A model generated the notes under the pieces. The model saw nothing but the letters and a program-made list of their open reading frames with translations. It was not told where the DNA came from and searched no databases. Of a stretch of DNA of 64,000 nt, positions 57,555 to 64,000 are shown in pieces. The DNA comes from Bifidobacterium vansinderenii (GTDB lineage: Bacteria; Actinomycetota; Actinomycetes; Actinomycetales; Bifidobacteriaceae), in the NCBI RefSeq assembly GCF_002234915.1, contig NZ_NEWD01000004.1, positions 248,001 to 312,000 on the forward strand. Reading direction: 5' to 3'. Numbering within the stretch: position 1 is the first letter of the stretch; each line of letters opens with the position of its first letter. The translations under genes were made by a program, and so were the position numbers.

Positions 57555-58439
57555 TCACGCGTTGTCAAGCCACGCGGCGAGGCTAATGCCAGCATGCCGA
57601 TCCACTGCGGCGCGTTCCCGGTCATAGAATCGGAGCATTTGCTCGGCAGTCCAGTTGCCGGAGGCCATGATGTCTCGTGGAGGCACGCCCGCGTCGAGCG
57701 CCAGCGTAGCGAACGTGCGTCGCATGGCGTGCGCGGTGACCTGCTTGCCGACCCCGGCCCGGCCGGCCAGATCCCGTAAGAGCCGGTTGACGCTGTCTTG
57801 GCTGATCCTGCTGCCGGTATTACCGAGGAACAGAGGGCCGTCGTCGCGCGTACCGAGCATTCGCCGGATCGCCATGTCGGCATGGTAGGGCAGTTGGATG
57901 CGCTGTGTGTAGGTCTCGTGGGCGACGGTTTTTCTGGTGACGCGCAGGGTGCGAGTCTCCCCGTAGTCCTCGATGTCGGTCACGTTCGTGTTGACGAGTT
58001 CCATGTTGCGGATTCCGGTGAGCAGGAGTGTCCAGTAGACGGCACCTGCACGCGGATCGGGGTGCCGGTCGGCGGTTTCGCCCATGCGGCGTGCCTCGTC
58101 GGCGGTCAGCCATACGCCGTTCGACTCGCGGGGACGGGCAGGCATGCGCACATGGGCGCCGGGATCCGAGGGCGTCCATCCCTCCTCGTGGGCGAACCGG
58201 TAGAGGCCACGGATCGCGCACAAGCTTGCATATCGGGTTGTGGCTGGCTGGCCGACCTGTTCCAGCTGTGTGGCGTAGCGTTCGAGGTCGGGACGTGTGG
58301 CGCTCATCGGATCGATATCGTTGGCCTGGCACCAGGATTGCCATGCCGTGATGGAGGCCGCGTATCGTTTGACGGTGCGTGGCCTGTAGCCGCCGGCGAG
58401 CCAGTCGGAGATGAGTCGTTCGGGTAGTTGCGTGCTCAT
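57555..58439 (-). CDS. third tyrosine recombinase (XerC/D- or integrase-like)
   Basis: 294 residues from ATG 58439 (ATGA overlap with the preceding stop). N-terminal SAM-like domain (RLISDWLAGGYRPRTVKRYA), then catalytic residues: R in LLLTGIRNMELVNTNVTDIE, box II VTAHAMRRTFATLALDAGVP with H-x-x-R, W instead of His in MASGNWTAEQMLRFYDRE with nucleophile Tyr. It resembles Xer-like and ICE integrases more than the Int at 20786. It lies within 2.1 kb of attR; whether it acts at attR, helps excision or belongs to an acquired element is open. Confidence 0.88.
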   Translation of the reverse strand: MSTQLPERLISDWLAGGYRPRTVKRYAASITAWQSWCQANDIDPMSATRPDLERYATQLEQVGQPATTRYASLCAIRGLYRFAHEEGWTPSDPGAHVRMPARPRESNGVWLTADEARRMGETADRHPDPRAGAVYWTLLLTGIRNMELVNTNVTDIEDYGETRTLRVTRKTVAHETYTQRIQLPYHADMAIRRMLGTRDDGPLFLGNTGSRISQDSVNRLLRDLAGRAGVGKQVTAHAMRRTFATLALDAGVPPRDIMASGNWTAEQMLRFYDRERAAVDRHAGISLAAWLDNA

Positions 58440-58999
58440 GATGTCATCTCCCCGATTCGGCGGTCGATTTCGGAGATACGGTCCATGAGTCGCTGTCGTT
58501 CGGCCTTGAGGACGGTGATCGGATCGTCGTCTACGAGCTCGTATCGGCCGGGTTCGAGCATGTCGAGCGCGCTGGCGGGCAGGTCGCGGATTTCGATGAC
58601 CACCTGATCGCACTCGCCGATATCCGGATATTTCATGCTGCCGCCGGATGGCGCGAACTCTCCATGGACGATTATGGCGTTGCCGGCGAGGCGTACTGGC
58701 TCGTCCCGCCCCGCCCTGTGAGCGATGCTGCGGCCTGCCACGCGGATCTCATTACCGTCGGTGTAGGCATCAGCGTTGACTCGGATGGTAACCGCGGAAC
58801 TGGTATTCCCGGTTGAATATCCCCATAGGTCGGCGGCGAGCTGTTCGACCCTCTCGCGGTCACGGATGTCGAATCGCCATGATCGGGTGGCGGGGTCCCA
58901 TTTGCCTCCGATCCTGCGTGCCAGCTTGGGGCAGTCGGGATGGTAGGGACTGACGAGGCGGATGCCGTCGTCAGTGTCGATGATAGTTACGTCCTGCAT
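58436..58999 (-). CDS. GGKWD-domain protein of unknown function
   Basis: 187 residues from ATG 58999, AAGGAG upstream. VSPYHPDCPKLARRIGGKWD with PATRSWRFDIRDRERVEQLA (about 16-55) is the small domain found in many plasmid and phage proteins, often next to antirestriction genes. The C-terminus ends in a coiled coil (ERQRLMDRISEIDRRIGEMT). Its stop overlaps the recombinase start. Confidence 0.65.
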   Translation of the reverse strand: MQDVTIIDTDDGIRLVSPYHPDCPKLARRIGGKWDPATRSWRFDIRDRERVEQLAADLWGYSTGNTSSAVTIRVNADAYTDGNEIRVAGRSIAHRAGRDEPVRLAGNAIIVHGEFAPSGGSMKYPDIGECDQVVIEIRDLPASALDMLEPGRYELVDDDPITVLKAERQRLMDRISEIDRRIGEMTS

Positions 59000-59063
59000 G
59001 ATTCTCCTTGATTCCCATATGGGGCCGCGCTGCGTCGAGCGGCCCCGCGTCTCTTCGTTCCGG

Positions 59064-59411
59064 TCAGGCCTGTGCCCGATGCGTGGCGGGGCCGGAAAAC
59101 CGGCTGGCGCCCACGACGACGACCGGCCGGCCGATCTGACGGCCGATCTGGTAGCGTGCGCCTCCGGCCTCGTTGGCGATGAGCCTGTACCGTTTTGTGG
59201 TCTCGTCGTCGGCGTACGCCACGTCGCCGGCCATGGTGTGGTAGTAGCGGCCGTGACCAACGATGTGGCCGTCGCTTGTGCAAAACACGATCTCGTAGCG
59301 CTCCGCGCCCTGCGCCCATGCGGCCAGGGGCATGGGATCCGCGTCATCGTCGAACTTCATGAGACCGAACACGTCCTCGGCCTTGGAAATGTAATACGGG
59401 TGAATATCCAT
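59064..59411 (-). CDS. phage protein of unknown function
   Basis: 115 residues, MDIHPYYISKAEDVFGLMKF onward. Compact alpha/beta composition with SDGHIVGHGRYYHTMAGDVA and a Gly/Arg-rich end. Leads the leftward operon near attR. No family recognised. Confidence 0.6.
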   Translation of the reverse strand: MDIHPYYISKAEDVFGLMKFDDDADPMPLAAWAQGAERYEIVFCTSDGHIVGHGRYYHTMAGDVAYADDETTKRYRLIANEAGGARYQIGRQIGRPVVVVGASRFSGPATHRAQA

Positions 59412-59480
59412 GATGAGAGCCTTCCTGCTCCGTCCGGGCTTGCCTTGTGCTGCCCGTTGATATCTCTAACCATACAGCAA

Positions 59481-59501
59481 TCGGTGGTAATTTACCACCG
59501 A
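59481..59501. promoter_or_regulatory. operator-like palindrome of the leftward attR operon
   Basis: TCGGTGGTA-ATT-TACCACCGA, perfect 9-bp arms, 70 bp upstream of the first gene of the leftward operon. The size and position fit a repressor operator. Confidence 0.6.
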
Positions 59502-59559
59502 CGGCGTGTTGCAGATCCACCACAATGAGACCAATCCCCCGTGGAGACATACTCCCAAC

Positions 59560-59597
59560 AATAGGGGAACCAATAAGGGAACCGACAGAGGGGATAC
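59560..59597. repeat. candidate integrase arm-type sites, right
   Basis: Variants of AGGGGAACC follow one another: AATAGGGGAACC, AATAAGGGAACC and GACAGAGGGGATACC, ending about 45 bp left of the attR core. They resemble the AACAGGGGAA pair near attL. Confidence 0.5.
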
Positions 59598-59640
59598 CAA
59601 AAAATTGCTGAAAGTCCAATAAGTTAGACACATTCAAGCG

Positions 59641-59659
59641 GAATCCCCCTCACTCCGCA
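59641..59659. other. attR core
   Basis: GAATCCCCCTCACTCCGCA, identical to attL. Right of it is host DNA beginning with the original tRNA terminator. Confidence 0.93.
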
Positions 59660-59664
59660 CACAA

Positions 59665-59695
59665 GGGTTTCCAGGATTTCCCGGAAGCCCTTTTT
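59665..59695 (+). terminator. displaced host tRNA-Ser terminator
   Basis: GGGTTTCC (59665-59672) pairs with GGAAGCCC (59683-59690, one G-U) followed by TTTTT. In the unoccupied site it would lie just behind tRNA-Ser. Confidence 0.8.
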
Positions 59696-59787
59696 CATGC
59701 CGTTTTCGGCGGTATTCCAACGGTTCGACATGCCATGCGTTCCACATGCCGGAACCGAGCGATGAGTCATCTCAGGATGAGAGATCA

Positions 59788-59988
59788 TCTGCTTTTCGCA
59801 GCATCAAACACCCGAAAAATCCACAAAGAAACGGGTGTTTGACGCTGCGAAAAGCAGAAAGACTCCAAACGAGTCCATACAGCGAGATCACGCGGCCGAT
59901 ATGTTTCACCATGCGGGAATATCTGCTCTTTGGGGCGTCAACATCCCGTTTTTGCGTCGATTTTCGGGATTTTGGCGCCCCAAAGAGC
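59788..59988. repeat. two long inverted repeats between attR and dinB
   Basis: Repeat 1: 59788-59814 with 59832-59858, 27-base arms with one mismatch (TCTGCTTTTCGCAGC and TCAAACACCCG). Repeat 2: GCTCTTTGGGGCG (59925-59937) with 59976-59988, holding an inner ATCCCG/CGGGAT hairpin. Neither matches an ordinary terminator. Apart from these, 59700-60078 holds no gene I can support. Confidence 0.7.
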
Positions 59989-60078
59989 GGAATTCGGGAT
60001 TTTCGCGCCCCAAATTCCGTTTCTGGCATCCCAACCGCACGCCCCAGCGCCTCCCGCGCCCCTCGCTACCATGGAGTC

Positions 60079-61563
60079 ATGAGTACTTCGCCACGTCTTG
60101 CTGCTGCCAAACGAGACTGGGGGCATGACGAGACCGGCTGCACCACGCTGCACATCGACATGGACGCGTTCTTCGCCTCCTGCGAGATCGCCCGGCATCC
60201 CGAGCTCAAGGGCAGGCCGGTGATCATCGGCACAGGTCCCCGATCGGTGGTGTCGGCAGCCAGCTACGAGGCCCGTCCGTTCGGTGTGAACTCGGCCATG
60301 CCCACGGCCACGGCACGACGCCTGTGCCCGCAGGGCGTCTTTCTTCCCGTGGACATGACGTACTATCGCGAGATCTCCCGACGTGTGTTCGCCCTGTTCG
60401 GTGAGGTGACCGACCGCATCGAACGAGTGTCGGTGGACGAATGCTATATGGACGTGTCTGGCGCGCTACGACGCTGGGAGCGTCCCACGGCGATCGGCGC
60501 ATGGCTGCGCGAGGAAGTGGCGCGCACTTTTGGCCTCACCTGTTCGGTGGGCGTGGCGTCGAACAAACTCGTGGCCAAGCTGGCGTCCACCAATGCCAAG
60601 CCCAACGGCATGCTGCTGATCCCGGTGGCGCGTCAGGCCGAATTCGTGCAGATGCTGCCGTTGCGATCGATTCCGGGCGTGGGGCCATCGCTCGGCAGAC
60701 GACTTGAGCACTGGGGCGTGACCACGGTGGCACAGCTGGCACGACTCGATGAGACCGAGATCGCGCAGGCATGCGGTTCCACCACGCACGCCCATTCGCT
60801 GTATCTGGCCGCGCGCGGTCTCGACACGCGTGTGGTGATGCCGGTCTCCCCGGAGAAGTCCATCGGCGCGGAGCGCACGTTCGACATGGATGCCGTTACC
60901 GCGGGCGAGGTGACGAGTCTGCTGCTGTGGGGCGCCGATCGTGTGGCATCCACGCTGCGTGGCAAACGGCTCATGGCGCGCACGATCACCGTGAAACTGC
61001 GGTTCGCCGATCTGTCGTATTCAACCAAATCGCACACGTTGGAGACCCCGGTGACCATGGCGAGCGCGATCTATCCGCAGAGCGTGCGACTGTTGGAGCG
61101 CATGCTGGGCATGCCGGAGGGTTCGGCGTCCGACAACGACGCGCGTCTCCCCCGTCCGGTGAGGCTGGCCGGGGTGAGTGTTTCGGGGCTCGCCGACACG
61201 GCGACGACGCCGGTGCAGGCGAGTTTTGACGATCTGCTGGCGGAGGAGGATGCGGGCATGGGTCCGTGTTCGTCGGATGGGCGAGCGACGCGGATTGCCG
61301 GGAGTGCAAGAGTTCACGACGACAGCGACGATGATGGCGGCAATGTTGACACAGACGGCAAACGCGGCCGAAGCGACAACGTCGGTGGCGGTACCGGCGG
61401 CGTCCGTGATCATATGACGAATACGACGGCTAGGAGCGTGAATGCCATACGGATGGGTCAGGCCGAGAAGGCGTTGGATTCGATCCGTCAGCGGTATGGC
61501 AGTGATGCGGTGCGGTTGGGTTTGCGCAGACCGCAGGGGACGCATCGGACCGATAAAGAGTGA
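60079..61563 (+). CDS. dinB: DNA polymerase IV (Y-family)
   Basis: 494 residues from ATG 60079; the frame continues upstream without homology. Translesion polymerase of the SOS response. Catalytic acids are in TLHIDMDAFFASCEIA and RVSVDECYMDVSG; the helix-hairpin-helix is PLRSIPGVGPSLGRRLEHWG. The little-finger domain is present. A Gly/Asp-rich linker (DDSDDDGGNVDTDGKRGR) and a short conserved C-terminal tail (AEKALDSIRQRYGSDAVRLG) follow. Confidence 0.93.
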   Translation: MSTSPRLAAAKRDWGHDETGCTTLHIDMDAFFASCEIARHPELKGRPVIIGTGPRSVVSAASYEARPFGVNSAMPTATARRLCPQGVFLPVDMTYYREISRRVFALFGEVTDRIERVSVDECYMDVSGALRRWERPTAIGAWLREEVARTFGLTCSVGVASNKLVAKLASTNAKPNGMLLIPVARQAEFVQMLPLRSIPGVGPSLGRRLEHWGVTTVAQLARLDETEIAQACGSTTHAHSLYLAARGLDTRVVMPVSPEKSIGAERTFDMDAVTAGEVTSLLLWGADRVASTLRGKRLMARTITVKLRFADLSYSTKSHTLETPVTMASAIYPQSVRLLERMLGMPEGSASDNDARLPRPVRLAGVSVSGLADTATTPVQASFDDLLAEEDAGMGPCSSDGRATRIAGSARVHDDSDDDGGNVDTDGKRGRSDNVGGGTGGVRDHMTNTTARSVNAIRMGQAEKALDSIRQRYGSDAVRLGLRRPQGTHRTDKE

Positions 61564-61601
61564 GAGCGGAAAGATTAGGTTGAGCGTTAGTGGTGTGGGA
61601 T

Positions 61602-61853
61602 CCCTCCCTCAGTCACGCGTTGCGTGACAGCTCCCTCCCACGGAGAGAGCACGATACGAATTATCACTTTGCAGCGCGGACCCTCTCTCCCACGAGGGGA
61701 GTTCCTGTGTTCTCCCTCCCTGGGAGGGAGATGTCGCGACGCAAGTCGTGACAGAGAGAGGGGCGTGTGGACGCAACCGGCTTAGCGTCGGACCGAACGC
61801 GTATTGGATGTGAGCCCTCCCTCAGTCACGCGTTGCGTGACAGCTCCCTCCCA
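61602..61853. repeat. cluster of dispersed palindromic repeats
   Basis: CCCTCCCTCAGTCACGCGTTGCGTGACAGCTCCCTCCCA occurs at 61602-61640 and identically at 61815-61853; a related copy in the other orientation lies around 61714-61765 (CCTGGGAGGGAGATGTCGCG then AAGTCGTGACAGAGAGAG). The core GTCACGCGTTGCGTGAC is palindromic. The gap 61564-62012 holds these plus a terminator and no gene. Confidence 0.8.
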
Positions 61854-61916
61854 TGGAGGGAGCACAACGATATCCAGTGTGTCTCCTTACCTAGGAGAGA
61901 GTACGAAGAACGAGAA

Positions 61917-61959
61917 AGGGCTTCCGCCCTGCATGTGCATCATGCGAGGCGGAAGCCCT
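61917..61959 (-). terminator. terminator of the GPH transporter gene
   Basis: AGGGCTTCCGCC (61917-61928) pairs perfectly with GGCGGAAGCCCT (61948-61959). On the minus strand TTCTCGTTCTTCG follows. It lies 54 bp after the transporter stop. Confidence 0.8.
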
Positions 61960-62012
61960 GGGAGGATATCAGCTAGGAGATCCGGTCAGCGACCGATCGG
62001 CTTAATGTCCGA

Positions 62013-63434
62013 TCAGAGGTTGCCCTTCTCCCACTTGCCGTTGTTCAGGTCGTCGGCGATCTTGCGGTACTTGTCGTCGGTCAGACCGTAGAGGAAGAAG
62101 ATGATCAGCATGGCGGCGAACAGTGCCACGGCCGGGTACAGGGTCATGGCGCCCTTGATGCCGTTCAGAGTGGCCTGAGACTGCACCTGGTTGGCGACGT
62201 AGCCGGTCACGCCCAGGATGCCGGCGGTGATGACGGCGGCCAGGGACTGCGCGAGCTTACGGGAGAAGTTGAACGCGGCCACGGTGATGCCTTCCTTGCG
62301 GATGCCGGTGTGCCACTCGCCGTAGTCGATCACGTCGTTGACGAAGGCCCAGGTGATGCCGTTCGGGATGGCGAGGCACACGTAGCCGATGGTCACGAAG
62401 ATGATGAAGGTGACGAGGTTGGTCGGCAGGAAGTAGTTGATCAGGTTGGCGACGGCGCCCACGACGAAGCAGACCACGGCGACCTGCTTCTTGCCGAACT
62501 TCTTGACCAGGAACGGGATGGAGAGGATGGCCACGATGGAGCAGCCCATCTGGATGGCGTTGATGACCGGCTGCAGACCCATGTTGCCCAGGTTGTACTC
62601 GGCGAAGTACAGCATCATGGCGTTGTTGGTGTTCATGGCGGAGATGGTGAACAGGGTCATCAGAATGATGGCGAGCAGCGGCTTGTTGGTGAAGACCACC
62701 TTGATGTAGGCGCCGACGCCTTCCTTCTTCTTGTCGCCGGTCTTCTCACGGTTGACCTGGATGTGCTCCTTGCAGTTGAAGAAGGTGACGGCGAAGCAGC
62801 AGACACCAAGCAGGGCCATGATCGTGGCGGCCACGGCGTAGCCGTGGAACGTGGTGACCTTGCCGTCGGAGTTGGAGAACAGCAGGATGATCGGGATGAA
62901 GGCCACGCCGGTGATCCACTGGGCGCCCAGCGAGCCGGCCTGACGGGTGGTTGCCAGCTGTGCACGTTCGTCAACGTCACGGGTCATGACGTTCGCGAGG
63001 CCCACGTACGGCAGGTTGGTAAACGAATAGCAGGTGCCCCAGGCCATGTAGGTGACGAACGCGTAGGCGATGCGTCCCCACATCGGGAAGTCGGGCATGG
63101 TGAACGTGATGACCGTGAGGATGGACAGCACGATGGCGCCGACCATCATGACCGGACGGAACTTGCCGTGCTTGCCGATCTTGCGGCTGTCGACGAACGC
63201 GCCGGCGATCGGGTCCATGAACGCGTCGTAGATCTTGGTCGTGGCCATGATCGTGGCGACCATGCCGGGGTTGATCAGCGCGACGTCGGTGTAGAACTTG
63301 GTCAGGTAGGCCTGACCCAGATCGAACATGAAGCCGTTGCCAAGATCACCAAAGCCGTAGCCGATCTTTTCACGCCAGCTCAGCTTCTTCTGGCCGTTGA
63401 TCGTGGCGGCCTTTTCCTGTACTGCACTAGTCAT
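62013..63434 (-). CDS. GPH-family sugar:cation symporter
   Basis: 473 residues from ATG 63434 (AAAAGGTG upstream; a longer TTG start is unlikely). Twelve transmembrane segments. The family motifs are present: WREKIGYGFGDLGNGFMFDL at the N-terminus and KIYDAFMDPIAGAFVDSRKI in the first cytosolic loop (D-x-x-x-D-P). The GPH family carries glucuronides, pentosides and melibiose. Co-localised with uxaC on the same strand, a glucuronate or glucuronide substrate is the best guess. Confidence 0.9.
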   Translation of the reverse strand: MTSAVQEKAATINGQKKLSWREKIGYGFGDLGNGFMFDLGQAYLTKFYTDVALINPGMVATIMATTKIYDAFMDPIAGAFVDSRKIGKHGKFRPVMMVGAIVLSILTVITFTMPDFPMWGRIAYAFVTYMAWGTCYSFTNLPYVGLANVMTRDVDERAQLATTRQAGSLGAQWITGVAFIPIILLFSNSDGKVTTFHGYAVAATIMALLGVCCFAVTFFNCKEHIQVNREKTGDKKKEGVGAYIKVVFTNKPLLAIILMTLFTISAMNTNNAMMLYFAEYNLGNMGLQPVINAIQMGCSIVAILSIPFLVKKFGKKQVAVVCFVVGAVANLINYFLPTNLVTFIIFVTIGYVCLAIPNGITWAFVNDVIDYGEWHTGIRKEGITVAAFNFSRKLAQSLAAVITAGILGVTGYVANQVQSQATLNGIKGAMTLYPAVALFAAMLIIFFLYGLTDDKYRKIADDLNNGKWEKGNL

Positions 63435-63578
63435 CGTATTTTCACCTTTTGATAACAACTCCGCAATGACGACGATGTCGTTGCGGTCCTTCCTTTTTCT
63501 TCTTCAGTTATACGGTATTCAGTTATGAAACCGGCCGGCGGCCGACCGACGCGGGAAACGCGCCGACCCGTACCGCCG

Positions 63579-63590
63579 GAACGATCGTTC
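63579..63590. promoter_or_regulatory. operator-like palindrome GAACGATCGTTC
   Basis: Perfect 12-bp palindrome in the gap between uxaC and the transporter gene, about 145 bp upstream of the transporter start. It resembles operators of LacI- or GntR-type sugar regulators; no regulator gene lies in the window. Confidence 0.4.
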
Positions 63591-63623
63591 TCTCTCGGAT
63601 GCCGATCCGTATGGATCAGTAGA

Positions 63624-64000
63624 TCAGGCGAAGAGCTCCTTGGCGTTGTTGTAGGAGACGTCCTGCACCAGCGGGGCCAGGGTGTCGAGATCCGACGGGA
63701 TCTCGCCGCGGGAGGCCCACTCGCCCAGCTGCTCGCACAGAATGCGGCGGAAGAACTCGTGGCGCGGGAAGCTCAGGAACGAGCGGGAGTCCGTGGTCAT
63801 GCCCACGAAGTTGCCCAGCAGGGAGCCTTCGGCCATAGTCTGGATCTGCTTGCGGATGCCGGTGCGGGTGTCGTTGAACCACCAAGCGTTGCCGAGGGCC
63901 ATGCGCTGCTTCATGCCACCCTGGAAGCATCCCATGATGGTGGTGATGGCCAGGTAGTCGTTCGGGTTGAGCGAGTAAATGAGCATCTTCGGGATGGAGT
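63624..64000 (-). CDS. uxaC: uronate isomerase, C-terminal part
   Basis: The last 124 codons are visible; the N-terminus lies beyond the right edge. SIPKMLIYSLNPNDYLAITT, GNAWWFNDTRTGIRKQIQTM and GMTTDSRSFLSFPRHEFFRR are signatures of UxaC (glucuronate/galacturonate isomerase of the amidohydrolase superfamily), which opens hexuronate degradation. It is co-oriented with the GPH transporter 190 bp downstream. Confidence 0.93.
   Translation of the reverse strand, partial: SIPKMLIYSLNPNDYLAITTIMGCFQGGMKQRMALGNAWWFNDTRTGIRKQIQTMAEGSLLGNFVGMTTDSRSFLSFPRHEFFRRILCEQLGEWASRGEIPSDLDTLAPLVQDVSYNNAKELFA

Larger units (their letters stand above)
20568..59659. mobile_element. complete siphovirus-type prophage (about 39 kb) integrated in tRNA-Ser(GCU)
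   Basis: A 19-bp perfect direct repeat brackets integrase, lysogeny switch, replication, packaging, head, tail, host-recognition and lysis modules in classic siphovirus order. Genes run mainly rightward from 25215 to 53932. The terminase and endolysin genes are both disrupted. The element carries three tyrosine recombinases and one tRNA. No transposase or insertion sequence interrupts it. Confidence 0.95.

Overview
The window is a piece of a high-GC Gram-positive chromosome, most likely a Bifidobacterium. The evidence is the S10 ribosomal operon, a 910-residue fused AdhE, GlgX and MalQ glucan enzymes, a glucuronide-type transporter beside uronate isomerase, and a bifidobacterial-type temperate siphophage. 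The species cannot be fixed from sequence reading alone.

Host left arm (1-20497). The leftward operon rpsJ-rplC-rplD-rplW-rplB-rpsS-rplV-rpsC (rpsC cut by the edge) is followed by a YwiC-like membrane protein, acetolactate decarboxylase, a GRP-type sugar porter, a perfect parS-type palindrome, adhE, glgX, rplM-rpsI, a vsr endonuclease gene coupled to malQ, a repeat protein, a YigZ/IMPACT protein and a 2-hydroxyacid dehydrogenase. A GC-rich tandem repeat precedes tRNA-Ser(GCU).

Prophage (20568-59659, about 39 kb). It is integrated in the 3' end of tRNA-Ser(GCU) and bounded by a perfect 19-bp direct repeat. Left to right: integrase; small membrane and HTH genes; a GNAT pair; a lysogeny module (ImmA/IrrE protease, lipoprotein, CI-like and Cro-like regulators around paired operators); SSB; a replication initiator containing iteron-like repeats; a long run of tiny start/stop-overlapping genes; a phage tRNA-Ser(CGA); HNH, terminase, portal, MuF, scaffold, capsid, connectors, tail tube, tail chaperones, tape measure, Dit and Gp37-like protein; a receptor-binding-protein shufflon with its own tyrosine recombinase; lysis genes; and a leftward four-gene operon with a third tyrosine recombinase next to attR. 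TerL is frame-disrupted between its ATPase and nuclease halves and the endolysin has an in-frame amber codon. The phage may therefore be unable to finish a lytic cycle unless these are recoded or are sequence errors.

The most interesting part is the structural region, where three kinds of variation are layered. (1) Three canonical -1 frameshift heptamers: CCCAAAA at the end of the capsid gene, GGGAAAA at the end of the tail-tube gene and CCCAAAA in the tail chaperone gene. The first two append Ig-like (BIG2) domains to capsid and tail tube. (2) Downstream of the tail tube, three cistrons carry paralogous beta-sandwich-like modules whose frame depends on four G-runs (10, 5, 9 and 9 G in this copy); three of the four tracts are in an OFF frame here. 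(3) A Rin-type shufflon can swap the C-terminus of the receptor-binding protein among three versions through 17-bp sites that preserve frame.

Host right arm (59660-64000): large inverted repeats, dinB, a cluster of dispersed palindromic repeats, a GPH-family sugar transporter and the 3' part of uxaC, cut by the window edge. I saw no CRISPR array, insertion sequence or rRNA.
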